IMG/VR virus record: IMGVR_UViG_3300031784_000173
Span: 1 to 26,579 of that record
DNA: 26,579 nt
Source: a virus
Direction: 5' to 3' (one strand)
Numbering within the stretch: the stretch's first letter is position 1; each line of letters opens with the position of its first letter. This document shows positions 14,938-22,362 of this stretch, one piece after another. The translations under genes were made by a program, and so were the position numbers. The notes beneath the pieces are model-generated. The model saw nothing but the letters and a program-made list of their open reading frames with translations. It was not told where the DNA came from and made no database searches.

Positions 14938-17900
14938 AGCGTCTAGAAGCTAGACCACCCTTATTAAACTTCTGAGTTAAGCTTTGTATTTGATTAATCT
15001 CTTTAGTCATGTTCTTAGTTTTAGAATTCTTATCACTAATGACGCTTGGTTGATCACTTACTTGTTTCCTCTGTGCCTGATTAACCTCTTTAGTAATGTT
15101 CTGCTTATCAGAATATTTATCACTAATAATACTCAGTTGATCTTTCAATTGCTTAATCGTATCTACCTTTTGAGTAGCACCAGTCTCACCCAATGCCTTA
15201 GCGATGTTAGTCAACAAGTCTTTTGTCTTAAGTGTCTTACGGTTTCTTCCCTCACCAACAACAATGTTGTCAGCAAATTCTTCCAAGAAGCTTTGATACC
15301 GCTGACCAATACCAGTTCTTGAAGTCGCTGCTGTGCCACGCTCAAGGGCATTGTTCAAGGCACTACGAATATAGTCATATCCCCTGTACGCCAAACGCTT
15401 CTTCATGGCAGGATCAATAGTATCATCACCAAGCTTTTGACCAATGTCAAAAAGCTGAGCATTGATTTCTTTACCCTTGGTAATACGTTCTGAAACACTA
15501 AGTAGTTTTGTGGCTATCCTCTCTTCGTCAGACAACAATGCTTGCTGCCCCTTTGTTGCTTTAGCGGAAGGAATCAGTTTGTCTGCTTCAAGAAATAAAT
15601 CTTCTGTTTCCTTGAATGTGCCAAAGCCGTGACCTCTTGGTAATGATACAGGTCTTACAACGTTTGGTGAACCATTCATTGAACGAGCTAAGACGTTTAA
15701 GTTCTTTGCATCATACGCAGTTGGTGTCATATTAATGCGTTGAAAAATATAGTCTGCATATGGAATATTAGTATGTACAAACTTATCAGCATTCTTACCA
15801 CCAAAGCTTCCCGTTTCAGGATACAAATTTGCGTCCTTACTGAAAGACACACCACCAACATCAAGTTCAAAGTGATACTTCTTATAAGTCTGTGGGTTTT
15901 CAAAGCCGTTAGTTTTTAATTCAAGCATTGTTTCTTTGCTAAACGTATCAGACCCATGAAACAATTCGACAGGTGGATCATCTTTGTATTTCAAACGTAA
16001 AACGTTTAATCTCTTCTGATAGTCTTTTGCCATTGATGCAGCTTCTGCCATGTCTTTAGCATTATTTGGGTTAAGCTCTCTGCCATTCATGACTCTGAAG
16101 TCACCTTGTAAAACTGAAATAACTTTCTCAGCATCTGGCAACGCAGCAATGTCTTTGTTGCTGACAATATCATTAAACACTTCTGTTCGATGATCACGAA
16201 TAGTTTGCAAAGCGTCCTTACGAGTTGACGTATATCCCTTAGCCTTAACGTTTAAATCACCAGCTAACATCTTTGAGTCATAAATTCGTGGTTCAGAGAA
16301 TGCTTTAGACTTCACAGGAGCTGGAGCATTTGGATCGATGGGGTTGCCATCATCGTCATACTTAACTTCATTTATTACGTACTCATCTTCATCTAGCTTT
16401 TGCTTAGTTTTAAAAGATGTTACAGGCTCAACCTTCTCTTCAGGATTAATATCACCAGCCAGCTTGTTAATGCTATTTTTATAGTCTTCTGGATAGGCTT
16501 TCTTAAATGCATCTACTTGGTACTGACTACCCATCTTGGTCTTCAAAAGCTTCTCAGCCTCTTGCATTTGATATTCTGAGAATGCTGCAGGTGTTTCCGT
16601 CACAGGGGCAGCAACAGCTTTGTTGCCGGAAACAGCAGGTGTATCTACGAAGTCGTCAAACGCAGAACGACCCACAACACCCGCTTCATCATCGATGGTA
16701 GGCATGAATGGGTCGTCTTTTTTGACCACCTTGCTGGTCGATCTAGGGGCTTCTGTGGGGGATAGCACAGGTGGCTTGGTTGTTGGTGCAGGAGTTGGCA
16801 AAGCCTTAGCTGTTTGCTCTGCTGTAGTCAATGCTCTTTTGCTAACAACCCCTTGCATCTCTTGCAACAAATCACCTGCACTTTTAGTTGCAGATTTGCC
16901 AACAATGCGACCAGCAATGTCAGACATTAAACCACCGCCAGCAAAGCCGGGTTGCTTACGGATGGCTGCAGCGTATGACAATGCTTCCAAATATGCCTTT
17001 GTCTCTTCCAGCTTCTTGCCAGTTTGTTGTTCGTACATCTCAGCAGTTGCACGTTTAACTTCAGGTGGCAATGCAGAATACTTCACAGCAAAGATACGAG
17101 CTTGCTCACCTTTGTTGAAGGCTTCAGCTTGTGCTTGGTTGGTTGCAATTTCCTTAGCATTCTTCTGTGCAAATGCCAGAGTGTTTTGCAAGGCAATCTT
17201 CTGCACGTCTTGAGAAGAACTCTTATACCATTCTGTTTCTTTAATGACATCGTATGTCTGCAACAACAATGGAGCCATCACCTTACGTGCAGCAGCATCA
17301 ACAATCTTGTCGCCAGTGGATGTAAAGATTTTGTTAAATGGAATCTTCAGACGTTCGATTTCTTCTTCGATTTCTGTAGGTCTGCCCTTGACTGTGATAC
17401 CTGTGAACATTTTCAAAGGACCAGCATCGTTGAATGTTGCAGACTCTTTGACAGCAGGTTGATACACTGGCAACTCTTGCTTCACAACGGGAATGCGCTT
17501 CATCAGCTGATTTGTAGCAGACGAAGCAAAGCCTTCCTCACCAGCAGGAATCTGATAGGCATCACGAGGTAGGGTTTCATCACGGTCAATAGCACCAATG
17601 ATGTCAGAGATTTGTTGAGCAGGAACAAAGGCACGGCCTAAGTATTCACCCATCCACTCACCAAAGAATGTAGACACCTTTGTGTCAGCACTGCCTTCAC
17701 CAGTTTGCATGTTCGATGTAGCTTCTGCAAACTTGTCACCCAACCACGAGTAAGTACCAGCAGGGGCTTTGAAGCCTGTCATAGCCTCTAAGAATTCCTT
17801 AGTCTTGAACTCGTCTGTGCGACCCTTGTTAAACTTAACAAGATAGTCACCCATTGCTAGGAACGGTGCAGCAGGGAACAGAGCACGAGCATCCACTAAG

Positions 17901-20311
17901 CTACCGTCAGGGTTCTTAATGTCATACCAAGGTGTGTCTTGATTCTCTTCACGGTATTTATAGGCTGCATAAATTGCAGCTGTACCAACCATACCCTTCG
18001 ACACATTCTCCAAGCCTTGCATTGTCTGACCAACACCAGCAGCATCACCCTTAACTTGCTTAGCTGCACCAGAAGCGATGTCAGCAGCACCTGAGAAGAC
18101 ACCCATAGGGCTGTGCTTGTATGTCCAAGTCATAGCGTTAGCCATGAAGCGTGGGAATGGGATGACAGTGGAACCAATGGGACCAAGCTCTTCAATGAAC
18201 TTGACAGCATGGAACATTGGACCCTTAGTCGGCATCTTGCTGAATGTAGCAGTGAGTGCTTCATCTGTTGCATTACGCAACACATCAAACGGAACGGTTT
18301 TGCCTTGTGCCAACACGTCATACATGTCGATACCAACACGACTTAGCTGTTTCTCAACAGAGGCTGTAAAGATTGCTTTGCGAAAGAAAGCATCTTGTGC
18401 AACGTTCAATGTGTTGGCAATCTGTCCAACTTTAGATAGTCTTGCGTTTCCTGCTTCACCAGCAGTCTTGATGATCATCTCTTGTAGCTTTGGACTACCT
18501 GACAACAAGCGTTCAGCAACATCCGATGACAATCCTGTTTGACCAAGATAGAAGGTTGTACGTACAGCATCGTCATACACACCTTTCAAACCACCTGTGA
18601 AGCTGCCAGTGACAGGCTTACCTGTAGCCAGTTCACCAACAGTTTTACCCATGCGATAGAGGGATGATTCAATGGCTTCAGAAGCTGCGCCAAAGGTGAC
18701 AACAGCAGCACCAGAGAATCCGTTACGAATGGTGGTGGCAACTTGTGACACCATCAAAGCTTTCAGCTCACGATCAAGACGCATGCCGAAGTCACGCAAC
18801 CCAACAAATGAAGACGTGATGGCATTACGATTGCCATACATCTCATCCACCTGTTTAGCGGCAGCAGGGTCAATACTCTTAAGCTTGTTCTGCAGACGTG
18901 CCAACACCGAGTAAGACTGTAGAGTACGACCAGCATCACCAACAGTGGTGCGGTTCATACGTGCAAACTCTTCAGGGGTAATGCCAGCCTTAGCCAAACT
19001 GTCTTGCAGCACTATGTCATCAACCTGATCAATGTTCATGAAGACATTCTTCACAGCATCACTAACCTTCTGATCAGCAGCTGGAGCAAGTTCAGGAACA
19101 CGCTTCCAAATCTCACCAGCAATCTCTGTTGCTTTCTTGTTCACATCATTGCGAATCTGCATCTCTGCAACAGACGTTGGATCACCCTGTGCATTGAGAA
19201 GCTTACGACCTTCAAAGATGTCATAGGCATCTTCCAGAGCTTTCTCTGTAGGATCTGTAGCCTTCACCTCCACCTTAGGTAGAGTGGTGTCTGTAGCCTT
19301 TGTACGTGAGGCAATGATGTCTTCAAACTGTGTTGATGCACCAGCCTTATTAATCTTCTTAGTAGCACCAACCAATGCAGCAGTTTCTAATGTGCCACCA
19401 ACAGCGCCAATAGCGCCAGCAATAGCAGCTCTTGTACCACTAACACCGGCATCTACCTTAGCTTGCAACGCATCAATCTGTGGTTGAAACTCAGCTTGTT
19501 GTTCTGGTGAAAGCTTTGGCAACAACTCTTTCATCTGATCAACCTGTGCCTTGGTTGTGTTGAGTTCAATCTTCTGTGCTGTCACATCGGACAAAGCAGC
19601 ACCAGAGCCTTCAACAGCTGGCACTGCAGCCAATGTCCCAAGACGGGACTTAATAGCAGCTTGCAAACCCTTCTCTTGTGCTGTCTTCATAAACGAAGAC
19701 GTGGCAATCTTGCCAGCACCTAAAGAGATGGCTGTGGTTGGATCTGAAACAACTGCACCGAGTATGTCCAACACTGGCTTAACACCACCTTGACCACCTT
19801 GTGGGCTAAGATAACCAGCAGTGTTGTCCCAAATGTCGTAGGCTTCTTTGGCCTTTAATATGTCTTCACGCTTAGCATTGTTCAAATACTGAAGCTCTTG
19901 TGTACCCGACAGCAAGTTGTTGCTTGTCATGCGCATGTGGCTAGCCCAGCGACCAATGTAGTCTTCTCTGGTTTCACCATCACGCATCTCACCCTCTTTG
20001 CCAAAGCGAGAAAGAGCATACCCATACACCTTGTTGAACTTAGCATCGTCTTGATACAAGTCTCTGAATGGGGTTTGCTTAGCTTCCTCAGCCTTCACCT
20101 CAACCGCTCTAGCTTCTAAAGCTTTAGCAGGTTGCTTGCGAATCATGAACGATGGCTTGGTTAAGTCTTCATTGTCAGCACCAACAAACGAACTAGGCTT
20201 TGTGCCTGTATCAGTGAATGCGGAGAATTTGTCTACTTGCTGCCGTGGTTGCGTAGGAGTAGAAGAAGCTCCCGAAGGAGCCTCAGTGAATAAATCAAAA
20301 GGTGAAGCCAT
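14936..20311 (-). CDS. Giant virion (internal/DNA-ejection) protein with ART-like segment
   Basis: At 1791 residues this is the largest gene. Residues 1-130 are polar. Hydrophobic, Gly/Ala-rich segments near 290-317, 514-547 and 770-786 could insert in a membrane, and long helical regions separate them. The size, its place at the end of the late operon and the membrane-like segments fit internal virion proteins injected with DNA, as T7 gp16 is. Near the C-terminus, VELFHGS (His1452), GVSFS (Ser1489-Ser1491) and Glu residues near 1566 resemble an ADP-ribosyltransferase-type fold. The C-terminus carries two 29-residue repeats and ends KGGLASRR. No lysozyme or transglycosylase motif is seen. The ejection role is inferred; the ART call is tentative. 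Confidence 0.75.
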   Translation of the reverse strand: MASPFDLFTEAPSGASSTPTQPRQQVDKFSAFTDTGTKPSSFVGADNEDLTKPSFMIRKQPAKALEARAVEVKAEEAKQTPFRDLYQDDAKFNKVYGYALSRFGKEGEMRDGETREDYIGRWASHMRMTSNNLLSGTQELQYLNNAKREDILKAKEAYDIWDNTAGYLSPQGGQGGVKPVLDILGAVVSDPTTAISLGAGKIATSSFMKTAQEKGLQAAIKSRLGTLAAVPAVEGSGAALSDVTAQKIELNTTKAQVDQMKELLPKLSPEQQAEFQPQIDALQAKVDAGVSGTRAAIAGAIGAVGGTLETAALVGATKKINKAGASTQFEDIIASRTKATDTTLPKVEVKATDPTEKALEDAYDIFEGRKLLNAQGDPTSVAEMQIRNDVNKKATEIAGEIWKRVPELAPAADQKVSDAVKNVFMNIDQVDDIVLQDSLAKAGITPEEFARMNRTTVGDAGRTLQSYSVLARLQNKLKSIDPAAAKQVDEMYGNRNAITSSFVGLRDFGMRLDRELKALMVSQVATTIRNGFSGAAVVTFGAASEAIESSLYRMGKTVGELATGKPVTGSFTGGLKGVYDDAVRTTFYLGQTGLSSDVAERLLSGSPKLQEMIIKTAGEAGNARLSKVGQIANTLNVAQDAFFRKAIFTASVEKQLSRVGIDMYDVLAQGKTVPFDVLRNATDEALTATFSKMPTKGPMFHAVKFIEELGPIGSTVIPFPRFMANAMTWTYKHSPMGVFSGAADIASGAAKQVKGDAAGVGQTMQGLENVSKGMVGTAAIYAAYKYREENQDTPWYDIKNPDGSLVDARALFPAAPFLAMGDYLVKFNKGRTDEFKTKEFLEAMTGFKAPAGTYSWLGDKFAEATSNMQTGEGSADTKVSTFFGEWMGEYLGRAFVPAQQISDIIGAIDRDETLPRDAYQIPAGEEGFASSATNQLMKRIPVVKQELPVYQPAVKESATFNDAGPLKMFTGITVKGRPTEIEEEIERLKIPFNKIFTSTGDKIVDAAARKVMAPLLLQTYDVIKETEWYKSSSQDVQKIALQNTLAFAQKNAKEIATNQAQAEAFNKGEQARIFAVKYSALPPEVKRATAEMYEQQTGKKLEETKAYLEALSYAAAIRKQPGFAGGGLMSDIAGRIVGKSATKSAGDLLQEMQGVVSKRALTTAEQTAKALPTPAPTTKPPVLSPTEAPRSTSKVVKKDDPFMPTIDDEAGVVGRSAFDDFVDTPAVSGNKAVAAPVTETPAAFSEYQMQEAEKLLKTKMGSQYQVDAFKKAYPEDYKNSINKLAGDINPEEKVEPVTSFKTKQKLDEDEYVINEVKYDDDGNPIDPNAPAPVKSKAFSEPRIYDSKMLAGDLNVKAKGYTSTRKDALQTIRDHRTEVFNDIVSNKDIAALPDAEKVISVLQGDFRVMNGRELNPNNAKDMAEAASMAKDYQKRLNVLRLKYKDDPPVELFHGSDTFSKETMLELKTNGFENPQTYKKYHFELDVGGVSFSKDANLYPETGSFGGKNADKFVHTNIPYADYIFQRINMTPTAYDAKNLNVLARSMNGSPNVVRPVSLPRGHGFGTFKETEDLFLEADKLIPSAKATKGQQALLSDEERIATKLLSVSERITKGKEINAQLFDIGQKLGDDTIDPAMKKRLAYRGYDYIRSALNNALERGTAATSRTGIGQRYQSFLEEFADNIVVGEGRNRKTLKTKDLLTNIAKALGETGATQKVDTIKQLKDQLSIISDKYSDKQNITKEVNQAQRKQVSDQPSVISDKNSKTKNMTKEINQIQSLTQKFNKGGLASRR
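14985..15142. repeat. Imperfect tandem repeat in the giant gene (2 x about 71 bases, period 87)
   Basis: Copies at 14985-15055 and 15072-15142 share blocks such as TGATTAA, CTCTTTAGT, ATGTTCT, TTATCACTAAT and GTTGATC. In the protein this is a 29-residue repeat, SIISDK...ITKEVNQAQ and SVISDK...MTKEINQIQ, predicted helical, immediately before the C-terminus. Confidence 0.8.
15575..15995 (-). other. ADP-ribosyltransferase-like segment of the giant protein
   Basis: This covers roughly residues 1440-1580 of the 1791-residue protein. The order is LFHGS with a conserved-looking His, then a Gly-Val-Ser-Phe-Ser strand, then a Glu-rich segment (KETEDLFLEADKL). This recalls the H-[S/Y]-E layout of ART domains found in phage polyvalent proteins. 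Several loops are long and the match is by eye, so activity cannot be claimed. The region is noticeably AT-richer than the N-terminal half of the same gene. Confidence 0.4.
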
Positions 20312-20314
20312 TAA

Positions 20315-21688
20315 TTATTTCCAGCCAATGCCAGTCCATGTTTTAACATTACCGTTACCATCGTCATACGCCTGACCCTTTATCAGCTTGCCTTTATCGG
20401 CAGCACCATCTTTGGTATAAGGTAAAGCCATTGCCGTAGTGGGTTGTGCAGTTGTAGCAGGTTTTGCAGGGGTTGTAGGTGCTGCTGGTTTAGCAGCGGC
20501 AGGAGGTGGAGTACCGCCACTTGCTGGCAATACCGCTCGACCTTGATCGTCAAAGCCAACACCAATGGAGATAAGGGCGTTACGATGCAGCTGATCTCGT
20601 GGCTTACCATCACTACCTGTCATCTCTTTAATCACAGATGTACGACCTGCAGTGACAGCTTCGTTGAATGTCTTAGCAGAGACAATGTCCTTAGGTGCAA
20701 GTGATTGATTACCTTGAGCATCTGTCGTAATAACAAAGCTGCCGGGTGGGAGCCTGTCGCTAACTGCAGCAGTGATGGCTTTAGAAGCAACAGTGATGAG
20801 GTTGGATTGAGAAACTTTCTCTTGACCTTCACCGGGCAACTTAGACAACACTTGGCGCTGACGTAGTTCTGCAGTGAGGATGGTTTTCTCTTTGAGACTG
20901 TTAGTGCTCATGATACGGTTACGCAAGTCAGTTTGAATTTGATCTTCTGTCTTGCTGCTCTTAGCGGTCAAGTCTTCGGCAATGCGAATGCGATCAGCAT
21001 CTTCCGTTGCCTTAGCCAAACGAACTTCATCGTTACTGCGCTTAGCTTCAACAATCTCACTAGCAATCAAGTCTTTCTGTTCTTGCAGAGTCTTAACCTT
21101 GTTCAAGATGGCAACGTTAAACTCAGCATCTGGCACACCAGCAACAGGCATCTTAGCCTTACCAGAAGCCATCAATGCCGCAGGTTCAATGCCCAACGCC
21201 TTAGCTGTACGCTGGAACTCTTGTTGCTGAATGTTTGCTTGACGATCTCTGAAGTAGCCTAACCCTTGTGGCGCAGCTTGCATTGGTTGCACATTCGATT
21301 CGTCAAACAACTTACGAACACGTTGCTCTGCTGTCTCTTTAGTTGGTGCAGTGTCGGCAATCTTAATAAGTTGATTTGTATCAATCTTAGACAGATCAAT
21401 ATTGCGCTCTTTAACAGCAGCGGTAACGCCTTCCATGAATGCGTTGTTTGTAGCACCAGCGTATAGTTGATCTTCTGTCAAACCTTTGAAGTTGGTCTTG
21501 AGCAGAGCAATGTTGTTTGTATATTTAGTAACTTGCTCTTCGGTCTTTATCTTATTTGCTTCATACGTCTTAAACAAATTGGTAGCACTAAGCTTGGCTG
21601 CTTCCCTTGCGGCCTTTTCATCAGCATCCAGTTTCTCACCGACAGCTGCCGCTGCCCCCATCACAAAACCTTTTAATGCAAAACCCAT
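20315..21688 (-). CDS. Late virion protein, probable internal/ejection protein
   Basis: This 457-residue, mostly helical protein begins with a short hydrophobic, Ala-rich segment (MGFALKGFVMGAAAAVG). It continues with long charged helices between about 40 and 290 (including EIVEAKRSNDEVRLAKATED), then a Pro/Ala/Thr-rich linker near 400-430 and a short C-terminal module ending GNGNVKTWTGIGWK. A strong AGAGGTGAT site precedes the ATG, which shares a base with the stop of the 169-residue gene (TAATG). Position beside the giant gene and composition suggest an internal virion protein, comparable in place to T7 gp15, but I see no diagnostic motif. Confidence 0.65.
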   Translation of the reverse strand: MGFALKGFVMGAAAAVGEKLDADEKAAREAAKLSATNLFKTYEANKIKTEEQVTKYTNNIALLKTNFKGLTEDQLYAGATNNAFMEGVTAAVKERNIDLSKIDTNQLIKIADTAPTKETAEQRVRKLFDESNVQPMQAAPQGLGYFRDRQANIQQQEFQRTAKALGIEPAALMASGKAKMPVAGVPDAEFNVAILNKVKTLQEQKDLIASEIVEAKRSNDEVRLAKATEDADRIRIAEDLTAKSSKTEDQIQTDLRNRIMSTNSLKEKTILTAELRQRQVLSKLPGEGQEKVSQSNLITVASKAITAAVSDRLPPGSFVITTDAQGNQSLAPKDIVSAKTFNEAVTAGRTSVIKEMTGSDGKPRDQLHRNALISIGVGFDDQGRAVLPASGGTPPPAAAKPAAPTTPAKPATTAQPTTAMALPYTKDGAADKGKLIKGQAYDDGNGNVKTWTGIGWK

Positions 21689-22197
21689 TACATCACCTCT
21701 TTTCGTTTAGCCATCAAACCTTTTGGTTTTTCTTCTTCTATGGGCATTGGTGCTTCTTCAGTATCAACACCCTCGATTTTCTTCATGGCTTTTTGTACAG
21801 CAAGTCTAGCAACACGGCTTGAAACAGTGGCTTCTTTGTCATAGTCATCTGCATACACTACAAACTTTGTGTCATGAGCAATGGCTAATGATTGAAGCAT
21901 TTCAATAATAACTGGCATTGCTAATACACCAGCATCCATAGTATGCACACCAGTAGACACTCCATTCAACATCATTGCTTCTGCAATGGTAGCTAAAGGA
22001 ACTGTAGTTTCAATTGAATCAAGCAATCCATCCATCATCTCTGGATCAGAAAGCGTAGCAATATAAAATAAAGCAACTTTTGAAAGATCAGTAAGTTGTG
22101 GAGGTTGTTGCCAAGGTCTACTCTTCTCTGGAGCAGTCCATGAAATACCCGGTGGGGTATAGCTGGCTAAATTCATAACGCTATTATTTTCTTGCAT
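21688..22197 (-). CDS. Probable virion structural protein (PW-PP type)
   Basis: This 169-residue protein has an N-terminal segment PGISWTAPEKSRPWQQPP and a middle reading TVPLATIAEAMML...GVHTMDAGVLAMPVIIEML. I recall similar sequences (a 'RPW-x-x-PP' segment followed by 'G-x-H-T-x-D-x-G-V-L') as a widespread uncharacterised structural-region protein in marine phages; this is memory, not a search. The C-terminus is charged and ends LMAKRKEVM. The ribosome-binding site is GAGGAA at 8 bases. The gene overlaps the 58-residue gene upstream by 14 bases. Confidence 0.6.
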   Translation of the reverse strand: MQENNSVMNLASYTPPGISWTAPEKSRPWQQPPQLTDLSKVALFYIATLSDPEMMDGLLDSIETTVPLATIAEAMMLNGVSTGVHTMDAGVLAMPVIIEMLQSLAIAHDTKFVVYADDYDKEATVSSRVARLAVQKAMKKIEGVDTEEAPMPIEEEKPKGLMAKRKEVM

Positions 22198-22360
22198 TCA
22201 ACATTTCCTCTCGTGCTTCACGAATGCCTTTGACATACATGGCAATAATCCTGAGTGATTTGTTATCACCAGTTTGGATAACATCTGTTTTCTTAGAAGG
22301 CTGCTTATCATTACTGATAATGGCATCAATCTTTGTCATGATAGATTTAATGTGTTGCAT
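22184..22360 (-). CDS. 58-residue hypothetical protein in the late operon
   Basis: This short frame fills the gap between the 849- and 169-residue genes. It starts two bases after the stop of the upstream gene and its stop lies 14 bases inside the next gene. The product is basic and helical (MQHIKSIMTKIDAII, then KSLRIIAMYVKGIREAREEM). No family is recognised. The tight fit between neighbours, with no other frame covering the interval, argues that it is real. Confidence 0.65.
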   Translation of the reverse strand: MQHIKSIMTKIDAIISNDKQPSKKTDVIQTGDNKSLRIIAMYVKGIREAREEMLNARK

Positions 22361-22362
22361 AC

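Noticed and set aside
16620-17213. A 197-codon + strand frame inside the giant gene
   Set aside because: Antisense to a continuous 1791-codon frame; no ribosome-binding site or recognisable domain.
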